Numbered from the stretch's first letter, positions 8,848 through 17,670 are shown. The stretch: DNA of 64,000 nt from Bog-756 sp963696495 (GCA_963696495.1 CAVOKJ010000001.1:124001-188000); one strand, 5' to 3'. Notes: generated by a model from the sequence alone, not told the origin. Numbers and translations: made by a program.

Positions 8848-10433
8848 AGGACGGCCGCCTCGCCGACGTCGCTCGGGGCGGACCCGGGCGGCTCGGACGG
8901 GGCGTAGCTCGGGACGAAGTCGCGTTGACGCACGAGGACGAAGGCGCCGATGGAGCCGATGACGGCGATGACCGCGCCGATGACCATGATGTGGTCCATC
9001 GTCGCCGAGAACCCGACCCGGTAGGCCTGGAGCAGCGCGTTGCGTGAGGCAGCCGAAGGGATCGACGAGGCCGCCTGTCGCACGCCTCCGCCGACGATGG
9101 CCCCCTGCAGGGCGGCACCACCGTGGGTCACCACGGCCTGCCCGGCCGGCGAGCCGGCGAGGGCGCTCATGGTCCGCTGTTCGATCTGGGTCTGGAAGAC
9201 CGTGCCGAGCCCGGCGATGCCGGTGGCGATGCCCACCTGGCGGAACGTGCTGTTCGCACCGGACGCCATCCCGCTGCGCTCGGGTGGCACCACGGAGATG
9301 GCCGACGACGCCAGCACGGGGTTCACCGTCCCGATGCCGATGCCGGCAGCGATGAACCCGGGCAGGAGCACCGTCCAACCCGAGGAGGCGTGGGTGGTGG
9401 CCATCAACAGGCATCCGATGGAGATGAGGAGCAGCCCGGTGCCGAGCAGATAACGCGAATGGACCCGGACGGTCAGCTTGCCGGCGAACGGGGCGACGAC
9501 GAAGGCCAGCATGGTGATGGGCAAGAAGCGCACCCCGGCGGCGAGCGGGCCGAAGCCGAGGTCGTCCTGGATGTAGAGGGTCAGGTACAAGAAGAGCGAG
9601 AAGATGGACGCCGAGAGGCAGAAGGCCGATAGTGACACGCCGATCATGGCCGGCCGCTTGAACAGGGTCAGGTCCAGCATCGGATCGGCTTGGCGCCACT
9701 CGGCGACGAGGAAGACGACCAGGAGCAACGCGGCACCGGCGAGCAACCCGACGATGAGGGTGCTTCCCCACCCGTCGTCGTTGCCGCGGACGAGGGCGAA
9801 GACCAGCATGAAGAGGGCGCCGGAGAACGAGACGAACCCGATCCAGTCCACCCGCCGGTTGTTCGGGTCCTTCGACTCCTGGACCTTGGCCAGGGTGATG
9901 ACGACGGCGACGATGCCGATGGGGACGTTGACGAAGAAGATCCACCGCCAGCCGATCCCACTGGTGATGGCGCCCCCGACCAGTGGGCCCACGGCGACGG
10001 CACCGCCGACGACCGCGCCGTAGATCCCGAAGGCCGTGCCCCGCTCGCGGCCCGAGAAGGCCTGGGCGATGAGGGCGAGCGAGGTGGCGAACATGATCGC
10101 TCCCCCGACGCCCTGTGCGGCGCGGGCGAGGTTCAGCATGAGCGAGCTCGTGGCCAGTCCGCACACCAGCGACGAGACGGAGAACACGCCGAGCCCGACG
10201 GCGAACACCTCCCGCCGGCCGAACATGTCGCCGATCACCCCGGCGGTGAGCAGGAAGGCGGCAAGGGTCAGCGCATAGGCGTCGACGACCCACTGGAGGT
10301 CGCTGAAGCTGGCGTTGAGCGAGCGCTGGATGTCGGGGAGCGCGACGTTGACGACGGTGATGTCGAGCAGCAACATGAAGGTTGCGGTGCAGACGGCGAT
10401 CAACGTCCACCACTTGCGGTCGAGCGAGGCCAT
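8844..10433 (-). CDS. DHA2-family MFS multidrug transporter (14-TM, EmrB/QacA type)
   Basis: A 529-residue protein with about fourteen hydrophobic segments. The N-terminus (TATFMLLLDITVVNVALPDI) is diagnostic of the DHA2 drug:H+ antiporters: motif D1 with the TM1 aspartate. Motif A appears as GVIGDMFGRREVF and motif C as GPLVGGAITSGIGWRWIFFV. It should export hydrophobic or cationic compounds across the plasma membrane by proton antiport. It is the first gene of a two-gene operon with the TetR repressor, which overlaps by 4 bases. The region upstream of the ATG carries a short dyad in an AT-rich patch, a plausible operator. Confidence 0.93.
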   Translation of the reverse strand: MASLDRKWWTLIAVCTATFMLLLDITVVNVALPDIQRSLNASFSDLQWVVDAYALTLAAFLLTAGVIGDMFGRREVFAVGLGVFSVSSLVCGLATSSLMLNLARAAQGVGGAIMFATSLALIAQAFSGRERGTAFGIYGAVVGGAVAVGPLVGGAITSGIGWRWIFFVNVPIGIVAVVITLAKVQESKDPNNRRVDWIGFVSFSGALFMLVFALVRGNDDGWGSTLIVGLLAGAALLLVVFLVAEWRQADPMLDLTLFKRPAMIGVSLSAFCLSASIFSLFLYLTLYIQDDLGFGPLAAGVRFLPITMLAFVVAPFAGKLTVRVHSRYLLGTGLLLISIGCLLMATTHASSGWTVLLPGFIAAGIGIGTVNPVLASSAISVVPPERSGMASGANSTFRQVGIATGIAGLGTVFQTQIEQRTMSALAGSPAGQAVVTHGGAALQGAIVGGGVRQAASSIPSAASRNALLQAYRVGFSATMDHIMVIGAVIAVIGSIGAFVLVRQRDFVPSYAPSEPPGSAPSDVGEAAVL

Positions 10434-10484
10434 GGGGGGCTCCTTCGGGCGGTAGGGGAGCGAACCGGGCGTTGTTACAATCCA

Positions 10485-10497
10485 ATACGTAGTGTAT
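10485..10497. promoter_or_regulatory. Candidate TetR operator upstream of the DHA2 pump
   Basis: Half-sites ATAC and GTAT, separated by 5 bases, sit in an AT-rich island 50-60 bases before the pump start. Two more bases on each side pair imperfectly. Location and symmetry suggest the binding site of the pump's own TetR repressor. This is inferred. Confidence 0.4.
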
Positions 10498-10530
10498 CGA
10501 ATAAGGCCGCCCTGTCAAACCGGTGGCCCG

Positions 10531-11118
10531 TCACGACGGCGTGTCGACCGAGTGGACCGCGGGCCCCGAGTCGGCTGGCTCAGGTTCGACGAAGGCCCGG
10601 AGCAGCGTCAGCAGGCGCTCGAAGTCCGCATCCACGACCGACTGCGGGTGGTTGCGGAACCGGCCCGACACCTCGCTGACGGTGAAGCCCAGCACGGCCG
10701 TGCTGACCAGGCGCTCGGTCTGGGCCACCTGCGCCGACTCCATCCCCATCTCCTCCAGCGTGCGCTGGACGGCGTCCCGCACCCGGGCCGCCTCGTCCGT
10801 CGCCGCCGGACGGGCGAGGAGGAGCGGGAACACGGCCGGGTGTCGCTGACCGGTGCGCCGCAGGTCCCTGGCCATCGCCACGAGACGATCGGCCCACGTC
10901 AGCTCGACGGGCGGCAGCTCGACCTCGCCGAGCAGGCGTTCCACCAGCCCGTCGAGGAGGGCGGCCTTGTCGCCCACGTGGCGGTAGAGGGCCATCGGCG
11001 TCACCCCGAGCCTCGTGGCGACGGCGTGCATGGTCACCGCGGGGAGCCCGGACTCGTCGGCCAGGGCCAGCGCGGCATCGAGCACGACGGCACGGGTGAG
11101 GAGGGGTCGTCTTCCCAC
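10531..11118 (-). CDS. TetR family regulator (TetR_C_11/tetracycline-repressor-like C-domain)
   Basis: A 195-residue regulator. The HTH is at about residues 24-55 (AVTMHAVATRLGVTPMALYR, then HVGDKAAL), followed by a helical ligand domain with conserved VLGFTVSEV. The recognition segment LYRHVGDK resembles that of TetR/TetR_C_11 proteins. The GTG start has no Shine-Dalgarno, but a strong -10-like TATACT lies 7 bases upstream, suggesting a leaderless mRNA. It is divergent from an ATP-grasp gene, with a palindrome in the 25-base gap, so it probably controls itself and that neighbour. The ligand is unknown. Confidence 0.88.
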   Translation of the reverse strand: MGRRPLLTRAVVLDAALALADESGLPAVTMHAVATRLGVTPMALYRHVGDKAALLDGLVERLLGEVELPPVELTWADRLVAMARDLRRTGQRHPAVFPLLLARPAATDEAARVRDAVQRTLEEMGMESAQVAQTERLVSTAVLGFTVSEVSGRFRNHPQSVVDADFERLLTLLRAFVEPEPADSGPAVHSVDTPS

Positions 11119-11125
11119 AGCAATT

Positions 11126-11131
11126 AGTATA
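11126..11131 (-). promoter_or_regulatory. Candidate -10 (TATACT) of the TetR gene
   Basis: Read on the minus strand, TATACT ends 7 bases before the GTG at 11118. It overlaps the palindrome at 11128-11138, consistent with autorepression. Confidence 0.5.
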
Positions 11132-11138
11132 CGCTATA
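11128..11138. promoter_or_regulatory. Palindrome between TetR and ATP-grasp genes (candidate operator)
   Basis: Arms TATA and TATA around CGC give an 11-base near-perfect dyad in the 25-base divergent intergenic gap. Both candidate -10 hexamers (TATACT leftward, TACGCT rightward at 11130-11135) overlap it, so one bound repressor could block both genes. The function is inferred. Confidence 0.5.
11130..11135 (+). promoter_or_regulatory. Candidate -10 (TACGCT) of the ATP-grasp gene
   Basis: TACGCT ends 8 bases before the ATG at 11144. The identical hexamer precedes purL and gpmA at 7 and 6 bases. This implies a leaderless transcript. Confidence 0.4.
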
Positions 11139-11143
11139 TAGTT

Positions 11144-12349
11144 ATGTCGAATACCACGATGCGGGTCCTCCTCACCGACGGCTCGGGCCTGACCGCCCGC
11201 CAGGTGGCCGGCCGGCTGGCCGGGGCGGGACACACGGTCGATGCACTGGCCCCCGATCCCTTCTGCCTCTGCCGGTTCACCCACCACGTGGACAAGATCC
11301 GCCGTGTGCCGCCGTTCGGCTCCGACCCGATGGCCTGGCTGGACTCCGCGCTGGCGACCTACGCGGACGGCGGCTACGACCTCTTGTTCCCCACTCAGGA
11401 GCAGGTCGCGGTGCTGGCGTCGGTGCCGCACCGCCTGCGCGGGGCCGGGGTGGCGACGGTGGTACCGGCGTTCGACGCCCTCGCCGCGGTCCAGGACAAG
11501 GCGTCAGCGTTTCGCACCCTGGTCGGCCTCGGCCTCCCCCAGCCGCCCGGTGCCGTCGGGCTGCGGGGCTGGGATCGCTTCCCCGCCTTCGTGAAGGAGC
11601 CGATCGGCACCGCTTCCGGTGGCGTGCGCCGGGTCGAGTCAGCCGCCGATCTGACCGCGGCCGAGGCCGACTCGACCGATCTGGTCGTGCAGGCCGCGGT
11701 GGAGGGACCGCTCGCCATGTGCCAGGCGGTCTTCGACCGGGGGGTCATGGTGGCGTTCCACGCCAACGTCCGGGTGGGCGAGGGAGCCAACGGCGGTGCG
11801 AGCCGCAAGCGCAGCGTGGAGTTGGCCGAGGCCCGATCGTGGATGGCCGTCCTGGGTTCCGGCCTCGGGTGGCACGGCGCGCTCTCGGCCGACGTCATCG
11901 TCGGTCCGACCGGCCCGCAATTCATCGACATCAATCCCCGGCTGGTCGAGCCCAACAACGCCTGGTATTCCGGAGTCGACCTGGTCGGGGCGATGGTCGA
12001 CCTCGCCGTGGGTGACCCCGTCGCCGTGCAGGATCCGGGTCGCCCCGGCGTGGCCACCCACCAGGCGCTCCTCGCCGTGCTCGGTGTGGCCCAGCAGGGC
12101 CGCGGGCGTCGGGGGGTGGCCAGGGAGCTGGTCGATGCGTGCCGGCACCGTGGCGAATTCTCGGGCAGCGTCGAGGAGCTGACCCCCGCCCACCGGGACC
12201 CCCTCGCCGTGACCCCACTGGTCATGGCCTCGGTGGCCACACTGGCCCGGCCGTCCTCGTGGTCCTGGTTCACCAGCTCCAGCGTGCAGAACTACGCCCT
12301 GACCGCGCCGGCCTGGGACGAGGTGCGTCGCCACGCCGAGGCCGGTTGA
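11144..12349 (+). CDS. ATP-grasp domain protein, likely carboxylate-amine/thiol ligase
   Basis: About 401 residues. An N-terminal Rossmann-like pre-ATP-grasp domain (MRVLLTDGSGLTARQVAGRL) is followed by an ATP-grasp fold: VPAFDALAAVQDKASAF, the lysine-bearing FPAFVKEPIGTASGGVR, and the metal-ligand segment FIDINPRLVEPNN at about residues 260-275. Such enzymes join a carboxylate to an amine or thiol via an acyl-phosphate. The substrate is not recognisable. ATG 11144 was preferred for its spacing to the TACGCT hexamer; ATG 11159 (MRVLL) is equally in frame. It is divergent from a TetR regulator that probably controls it, which points to an inducible role such as modification of a metabolite or drug. 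Confidence 0.82.
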   Translation: MSNTTMRVLLTDGSGLTARQVAGRLAGAGHTVDALAPDPFCLCRFTHHVDKIRRVPPFGSDPMAWLDSALATYADGGYDLLFPTQEQVAVLASVPHRLRGAGVATVVPAFDALAAVQDKASAFRTLVGLGLPQPPGAVGLRGWDRFPAFVKEPIGTASGGVRRVESAADLTAAEADSTDLVVQAAVEGPLAMCQAVFDRGVMVAFHANVRVGEGANGGASRKRSVELAEARSWMAVLGSGLGWHGALSADVIVGPTGPQFIDINPRLVEPNNAWYSGVDLVGAMVDLAVGDPVAVQDPGRPGVATHQALLAVLGVAQQGRGRRGVARELVDACRHRGEFSGSVEELTPAHRDPLAVTPLVMASVATLARPSSWSWFTSSSVQNYALTAPAWDEVRRHAEAG

Positions 12350-12374
12350 GGCCTCGTGACCCGGTCGGGCCCGC

Positions 12375-13163
12375 TCAGGTCTCGGGTGGGACGAAGATCT
12401 GCTGGAGGATCCCGTCGATACCCGACCCGTGCAGGGTCATCCCGCCGTCGACGACGATGTTCTGGCCGGTGATGAACCGGGCCAGGTCGGAACAGAGGAA
12501 GACGACGACGTCGGCGATGTCCTCGGGCTCACCGATCCGCCCCAGAGGGGTGGTCCGCTCGAAGCGCTCGCGCTCGTGCGGCAGGAACTGCATGAGGGGT
12601 TCGGTCAGCGCGGTCAGGATCATCCCGGGGGCGACCGAGTTGACCCGGATGCGCGGACCGTACTCGAGGGCGGCCGATGCGGTGATGGCCGCCACACCCG
12701 CCTTGGCTGCCGAGTAGGGCGCCTCACCGGCGGCGGGCCGGGTGCCGCTGATGGACGCCGTCGAGACGACGCTCCCCGTTCCGGCGCGGCGCAGGTGGGG
12801 GATGGCCGCCCGGAAGCCCAGGTAGACGCCGGTGAGATTGACCGCCACCAGGCGGTTCCACTCGCCGGGGTCCCACTCGTGGAGCGGGGACACACTGCCG
12901 ATGCCGGCGTTGTTGTAGAGGATGCTGAGCCCGCCCATCGCGGCCGCCGCGCCGTCGACCGCGTCGCGGAGGCCATCGGGGTCGGTGACGTCGGCCACGA
13001 AGGCGTGCCCGGCGACCTCGCGGGCGACGTCGGAGGCGGCATCGCCGTTCAGGTCGATGACCGACACCGCGGCGCCCTCCTCGGACATGCGCAGCGCCGT
13101 GGCCCGCCCGATGCCGGACGCCCCTCCGGTGATCACGGCCCGTTGCCCGTCGAGCAGTCCCAT
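12375..13163 (-). CDS. Short-chain dehydrogenase/reductase (SDR)
   Basis: A 262-residue classical SDR using NAD(P)(H). The cofactor motif GGASGIG is at about residues 13-19 and NNAG at about 86-89. The catalytic serine lies in the TASISGT segment and the YSAAK active-site Tyr/Lys follows 13 residues later. D36 after beta-2 (VIDLNG) suggests NAD+ preference. It lies 25 bases after the acyl-CoA synthetase on the same strand, so the two are probably cotranscribed. A 3-hydroxyacyl or 17-beta-hydroxysteroid type substrate would fit the neighbourhood, but this is inference. Confidence 0.92.
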   Translation of the reverse strand: MGLLDGQRAVITGGASGIGRATALRMSEEGAAVSVIDLNGDAASDVAREVAGHAFVADVTDPDGLRDAVDGAAAAMGGLSILYNNAGIGSVSPLHEWDPGEWNRLVAVNLTGVYLGFRAAIPHLRRAGTGSVVSTASISGTRPAAGEAPYSAAKAGVAAITASAALEYGPRIRVNSVAPGMILTALTEPLMQFLPHERERFERTTPLGRIGEPEDIADVVVFLCSDLARFITGQNIVVDGGMTLHGSGIDGILQQIFVPPET

Positions 13164-13188
13164 CGTCGTCCCGTCCTCTCCGGCCGCG

Positions 13189-14670
13189 TCAGGGACGGGC
13201 CACGCTCGGTGCGTCCCCGAGGAGCTCTCGGAGCGCGGGTCGGTTGAGCTTGCCCAGCACGCTGACGGGCAGGTCGTCGGCGAACACCACGAACTCGGGT
13301 GCCTTGTAGGTGGCCAGGTGGTCGGCGCAGTAGCCGACCAGGTCCTCGGCGGACACGGGTTCGGATGCCACGACCACCGCACCGACCCGCTCACCGAGCT
13401 CCGGGTCGGGCACGCCGACCACCCCCACGTCCACGACCAGCGGATGGGAGCGGAGCACCTCTTCCACCTCGACGGGACCGAACTTCTCGCCGCCCCGGTT
13501 GATCGTGTCGGAGATCCTGCCCGACAGGAAGAGGTAGCCCTCGTTGTCCTGGTAGCCGATGTCACCGGTGTGGAGCCAGTCGCTCGTGGTGTTCTGCTTC
13601 GCCCGGACGAGGAATTCGCCGACCTCACCGGGACCCAACGCCGCCCCCGACGCCGGGTCGGCGATGGTGACCTCCACACCGGCGAGCGGCCGGCCCACCG
13701 ATCCGAACCGGTCGCCCCGGCGGTGGTCGTCCGGTGTCAGCGCGGCGTAGGCGCCCAACGTCTCGGTCTGGCCGAACGTGTTGGAGAAGTCGACCCAGGG
13801 GAGGGCGGCCACCGCCCGCTGCACGAGGTCCACGGGGGCCGCGGCAGCGCCGTAGCTGAGCGCCTTGAGCGAGCGCAGGTCGGTGTCCGGGAACCGGGGA
13901 TGGTCGAGTATCCGACGGAGCATGGTCGGCACCACGAACGTCTGGGTCACCCCCCGACCCTCCACCAGCTCGAGCCAGTCGCCGGCGTCGAACCGCGGCA
14001 TCATGACCATCTGCTTGCCCTGGTGCAGGGAGATGAACAGGCCGAGGGTGCCGGCGATGTGGAAGATGGGGGCCGACATCATGTCCACGACCTGGGGCGC
14101 CGACGGGTCGATCGGCTTGGCGTAGAAGGCGAGGCGGTCGGCGATCACCGAATGGCTGATGGCGATGGGCTTCGGGAGCCCGGTCGTGCCGCTGGTGAAC
14201 AGGACGAGGGCGGTGTCCTCGTCCCCGGCCGCCGTCGTCCGAGGGCCGGTCGCCCCACTGTCGGGCGTGTCGCTCGGGCTCTCGGCACCGAACACGTCCG
14301 CCTCGACCAGTACCGGGCCGTCGACCACCGAACCGAGGCCGGCGGCATAGCGGTCCCCGGCCACGCCGACCCGCGCCCCGACCTCCTCGGCCAGCAGCCC
14401 GAGCTCTCCGGGGGTCAGGTAGGCGTTCATCTGGGCGGTGGCCGCCCCGACCCGGGCCGCGGCGAAGATGGTCGCCACCGACAGGACACTGCTCAGGTTG
14501 ACCAGCGCGACCCGGTCACCGGGCCCGACCCCGGCGGCCGTCAGCGCGGCCGCCGCGCTCCCGACGAGCGAATCGAGCCGGCGGTAGGTCGTCTCCTCTC
14601 CGTCGACGAACAGGGCCACCCGGTCCGGCACGCTCTGTACCGGCGGGTCGAGGGCATACCCGACGTTCAT
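13189..14670 (-). CDS. AMP-binding acyl-CoA synthetase (class I adenylate-forming)
   Basis: A 493-residue ANL-superfamily ligase activating a carboxylic acid to acyl-AMP and then acyl-CoA. The P-loop-like motif LFTSGTTGLPKP (about residues 158-169), the FGQTE adenine motif, WLHTGDIG, the hinge region GRISDTINRGGEKF and the C-terminal catalytic lysine in VLGKLNR are all present, so the enzyme should be active. The length is short for fatty-acyl ligases but normal for the actinobacterial FadD-like group. It is upstream of, and probably cotranscribed with, the SDR; a thiolase/DUF35 pair lies just upstream on the same strand. Fatty acid, sterol side chain or aromatic acid substrates are all possible. 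Confidence 0.93.
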   Translation of the reverse strand: MNVGYALDPPVQSVPDRVALFVDGEETTYRRLDSLVGSAAAALTAAGVGPGDRVALVNLSSVLSVATIFAAARVGAATAQMNAYLTPGELGLLAEEVGARVGVAGDRYAAGLGSVVDGPVLVEADVFGAESPSDTPDSGATGPRTTAAGDEDTALVLFTSGTTGLPKPIAISHSVIADRLAFYAKPIDPSAPQVVDMMSAPIFHIAGTLGLFISLHQGKQMVMMPRFDAGDWLELVEGRGVTQTFVVPTMLRRILDHPRFPDTDLRSLKALSYGAAAAPVDLVQRAVAALPWVDFSNTFGQTETLGAYAALTPDDHRRGDRFGSVGRPLAGVEVTIADPASGAALGPGEVGEFLVRAKQNTTSDWLHTGDIGYQDNEGYLFLSGRISDTINRGGEKFGPVEVEEVLRSHPLVVDVGVVGVPDPELGERVGAVVVASEPVSAEDLVGYCADHLATYKAPEFVVFADDLPVSVLGKLNRPALRELLGDAPSVARP

Positions 14671-14764
14671 GTCGGTGGTCGACGGTGAGGGCCGCCCGCC
14701 CCGTCTCCGGACGCCGCTGCTCGGATGCTGGCCATGGCGTGCCGTTCCCCGCCCGGCCGTGCGG

Positions 14765-15967
14765 TCAGGCCGCCCGTTCGAGGATGTGGACCCCGCAGGC
14801 GGACCCGAGCCCGATCACGTGGGCCAGGCCGACCCTGGCCCCTTCGATCTGGCGATTGCCGGCCTCGCCCCGCAGGTGGGTCGTCACCTCCCACACGTTG
14901 GCGATGCCGGTCGCGGCGATGGGGTGACCCTTCGACTCGAGGCCGCCCGACACGTTCACCGGCGTGCTCCCGTCGCGCCAGGTCGCCCCGGAGTTGAAGA
15001 AGTCGACCGCCCCGCCGACCTCGCAGAGCATCAGGTTGTCGTAGTGGACCAGCTCGGCCGTGGCGAAGCAGTCGTGCAGCTCGACCAGGTCGAGATCGCC
15101 CGGTCCCACGCCGGCCTGCTCGTATGCCTGGGTGGCGGCGTTCCTGGTCAGGGTGTTGACATCCGGGAGGATCTGGCACGATTCCTCCCAGGGGTCGGTG
15201 GTCAGCACCGAGGCGGAGATCTTGACGGCCCGCTTCTGCTGGTCCAGCGAGAGCGTCTTGAGCCTTGCGCCGCTCACCACCACGGCGGCCGCCGCTCCGT
15301 CGCAGTTGGCCGAGCACATGGGCCGCGTGTTGGGGTACGCGATCATCACGTCCCCCATGATCTGCTCAAGCGTCATCTTCTTCGAGTAGGCCGCCTTGGG
15401 ATTGAGGGTCGAGTGGGAGTGGTTCTTCTCGCTGATGCGCGCGAAGAGCTCGAAGCTGGTGCCGCCGTACTTGTGGCCGTACTCCATGCCGATCTGGGCG
15501 AAGACGCCGGGCATGATCTCCGTGCCGATGCGACCGTCGACCGGAGCCACGGCGCCGTAGCGACCGGCCGGCGTCCAGGTGTCGGAGTCCTCCTTGCGGC
15601 TGCCGCCCGACAGGAGTCCCGCTCCCGACAGCTTCTCCACCCCGAAGGCCAGTCCCATGTCGGCCTCGCCCGACTTGACGGCCATGCAGGCCACGCGCAG
15701 TGCCGTGGCCCCGGTGGCGCAGGCGTTGGCCACGTTGTAGACGGGGATGCCGGTCTGACCCAGCTGCTTCTGCACCTGCTGGCCGATGCCGGCGTTGGCG
15801 GCCATCAGGTTGCCGGCGCCGATGACGCCCATGTCCTGCATGGTGACGCCCCCGTCGGCCAGCGCGCCGAGGACCGCCTCGGAGGCCAGGTCGACGAGGT
15901 CGAGGTCCGGGTGCTTCCCGAACTTGGTCATATGGATCCCCAGGATCCACAGGTCGTCGGATGCCAT
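14765..15967 (-). CDS. Thiolase-like protein (SCP-x/lipid-transfer thiolase family)
   Basis: About 400 residues with the non-decarboxylating thiolase fold of the SCP-x/Ltp group. The nucleophilic Cys is in NVANACATGATAL (about residue 84), a second catalytic region is VELHDCFATAEL, and KGHPIAATG carries the active-site His. The usual C-terminal C-x-G is represented by GSACGVH. In actinobacteria these enzymes (for example Ltp2) act with a DUF35 partner to cleave CoA thioesters in sterol and branched-acid breakdown. The ATG at 15967 was chosen for AGGAGAGG about 9 bases upstream over a TTG at 15976. The DUF35 gene lies just upstream on the same strand, about 20 bases away. Confidence 0.93.
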   Translation of the reverse strand: MASDDLWILGIHMTKFGKHPDLDLVDLASEAVLGALADGGVTMQDMGVIGAGNLMAANAGIGQQVQKQLGQTGIPVYNVANACATGATALRVACMAVKSGEADMGLAFGVEKLSGAGLLSGGSRKEDSDTWTPAGRYGAVAPVDGRIGTEIMPGVFAQIGMEYGHKYGGTSFELFARISEKNHSHSTLNPKAAYSKKMTLEQIMGDVMIAYPNTRPMCSANCDGAAAAVVVSGARLKTLSLDQQKRAVKISASVLTTDPWEESCQILPDVNTLTRNAATQAYEQAGVGPGDLDLVELHDCFATAELVHYDNLMLCEVGGAVDFFNSGATWRDGSTPVNVSGGLESKGHPIAATGIANVWEVTTHLRGEAGNRQIEGARVGLAHVIGLGSACGVHILERAA

Positions 15968-15989
15968 GGTGCTCAACCTCTCCTTCGCT

Positions 15990-16388
15990 CTACCTGGTCA
16001 CGGGCTCGAAACCGAACCCGATCGCCTCGGTGCCGTTGCTGTCCGCCCCGATGGGCTGCGTGGCCAGCCGGACCCGCATCCCGAGCATCACGTGCTCAGG
16101 ATCGGGTTCGACGTTGATCAGGTTGGCCCGCACGCTCGTGCCTTCGCAGTCGACCAGGGCGGCCACGTAGGGAACCGGTACCCCGGGTGCGGCGAAGCTC
16201 ACGATGGTGAAGGCCTGGACCTCGCCCTCGGTCGGGATGTCCACCCGGTGGAACTCGGTCTTGCCGCAGGCGGCACAGGCGTTGCGCCGGTCGAAGAACC
16301 GGGCGCCGCAGGCGGTGCACTCGTTGGCGACCAGATGCGGTTCGTCGCCGAGCACCAGATAGTCGACCAACGGAATCTGCTCGGTCAT
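15990..16388 (-). CDS. Zn-ribbon/OB-fold protein (DUF35), partner of the thiolase
   Basis: About 132 residues. An N-terminal rubredoxin-like zinc ribbon has two C-x-x-C pairs (CTACGARFF and CAACGKTEF, about residues 24-43), then an OB-fold (EVQAFTIVSFAAPGVPVPYV). DUF35 proteins bind acyl-CoA or the thiolase and are required by SCP-x-type thiolases and aldolases for activity. The ATG at 16388 is preceded by a GTGGGGG purine run; a GTG at 16415 would add nine residues. Its position directly upstream of the thiolase supports complex formation. Confidence 0.9.
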   Translation of the reverse strand: MTEQIPLVDYLVLGDEPHLVANECTACGARFFDRRNACAACGKTEFHRVDIPTEGEVQAFTIVSFAAPGVPVPYVAALVDCEGTSVRANLINVEPDPEHVMLGMRVRLATQPIGADSNGTEAIGFGFEPVTR

Positions 16389-16521
16389 CGCCCCCACTCC
16401 AGTCGTCATGTCCACCCCGTTCGTTTGCCGACACCGTAGCGGGACGGGAATGACGCCGTAGCGCCAGGGGAATTCGGCGTCCGACGGCGACGGCCGAACG
16501 GCGCCGGGTTCAGCGAAGGGT

Positions 16522-16527
16522 TACTGT
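16522..16527 (+). promoter_or_regulatory. Candidate -10 (TACTGT) before the copper monooxygenase gene
   Basis: TACTGT ends 6 bases before the GTG at 16534, matching the leaderless pattern seen at several other genes. No Shine-Dalgarno is present. Confidence 0.4.
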
Positions 16528-16533
16528 GAAGCC

Positions 16534-17670
16534 GTGCACAAGTGGAGGCGGGGGCTGATACTGGGGGCAACGGCTGTCGTCCTGGCCACCATCGGCGTGG
16601 CCGCCTACGGCTCGACGTCAGCCGAGGCATCGGCGCACCCGGTCACCACCATCACCCTCAAGCAGCCCGACTCCTACACACCGAAGGCGCCGAGCGGCGC
16701 GACCGACGACTACCACTGCACGCTGCTCGATCCGCATGTGTCCAAGACGTCGTACATCGTCTCGAGCCAGTTCTTCCCGGGCAGCACGGAGGACCACCAC
16801 GCCATCCTCTTCCTCGTCCCCCCGAACCTGGCGGCCGAGGCCGAGGCCGACAACGTGAACGGCCACGGCTGGACGTGCTTCGGCGAGTCCCCCCTCCCCA
16901 ACACCGGGTTGGCCCAGATATCCAACACCCCGTGGCTGAGCGCCTGGGCTCCCGGCCACGGAGCCGACAACCTCCCCCAGGGCACCGGCATCCTCCTCCC
17001 CGCCGGGAGCCTGGTCGTGATGCAGGTCCACTACAACCTGCTGGTCGGCGACCAGCCGGTCAAGAACTCGCTGGTGCTCCACACCGTGCCGGTGGCGACT
17101 CCGCTCCTCCCGCTCAAGCTCGACCTCATGCCGGCTCCCCCGGACGTACCGTGCCCTGCCGGGGTGACCGGTGCCCTCTGCAACCGCGCGGCGTCGCTGG
17201 CCAACCTGGGCCAGCGCTTCGGCCAGAGCGCGGTGTCGTTCGTGAACACCATCGAGGCGGTCTGCGGCCGCAATCCCGCCGACCCGCCGGCCGGTGACTC
17301 GACCTCGTGCGACTGGCCCGTGTACCAGAACGGCTACATCGTCAGGGTCGGCGCGCACATGCACCTGCTCGGCGCCACGTTCAAGATGGTCCTCAACCCG
17401 GGAACCCCCGAGGCCAAGACCGTCCTCGACGTGCCCGACTACAATTTCCACTACCAGCGGGCCTACAACCTGAAGACGCCGGTGGCGGTGAAGCCCGGGG
17501 ACAAGGTCCAGGTCACCTGCACGTACAACCCGCAGCTCGCCCAGGAGCTGCCGGCGCTGCGGAAGGTCCCACCCCACTTCGTCACCTGGGGCGACGGATC
17601 GTCGGACGAGATGTGCCTCGGCCTGATGTGGACGTCGCAGTCGCTACCCAACTCCCACTATCCGCTCTGA
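16534..17670 (+). CDS. Secreted copper type II monooxygenase-like protein (PHM/DBH fold)
   Basis: A 378-residue exported protein. It has a basic N-terminus, a hydrophobic stretch at residues 8-24 and an Ala-rich cleavage region near 30-34, which indicate a signal peptide. The mature part resembles the two-domain copper-ascorbate monooxygenases (peptidylglycine alpha-hydroxylating, dopamine beta). Every copper ligand position has a candidate: H88-H89 (STEDHHAILF) and H166 (QVHYN) for CuH, and H275/H277 (GAHMHLLG) and M360 (SSDEMCLG) for CuM. An insert of about 60 residues around 200-260 carries four cysteines (C207, C216, C244, C259). It probably hydroxylates a C-H bond outside the membrane; the substrate is unknown. 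The stop overlaps the next gene's ATG. Confidence 0.83.
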   Translation: MHKWRRGLILGATAVVLATIGVAAYGSTSAEASAHPVTTITLKQPDSYTPKAPSGATDDYHCTLLDPHVSKTSYIVSSQFFPGSTEDHHAILFLVPPNLAAEAEADNVNGHGWTCFGESPLPNTGLAQISNTPWLSAWAPGHGADNLPQGTGILLPAGSLVVMQVHYNLLVGDQPVKNSLVLHTVPVATPLLPLKLDLMPAPPDVPCPAGVTGALCNRAASLANLGQRFGQSAVSFVNTIEAVCGRNPADPPAGDSTSCDWPVYQNGYIVRVGAHMHLLGATFKMVLNPGTPEAKTVLDVPDYNFHYQRAYNLKTPVAVKPGDKVQVTCTYNPQLAQELPALRKVPPHFVTWGDGSSDEMCLGLMWTSQSLPNSHYPL

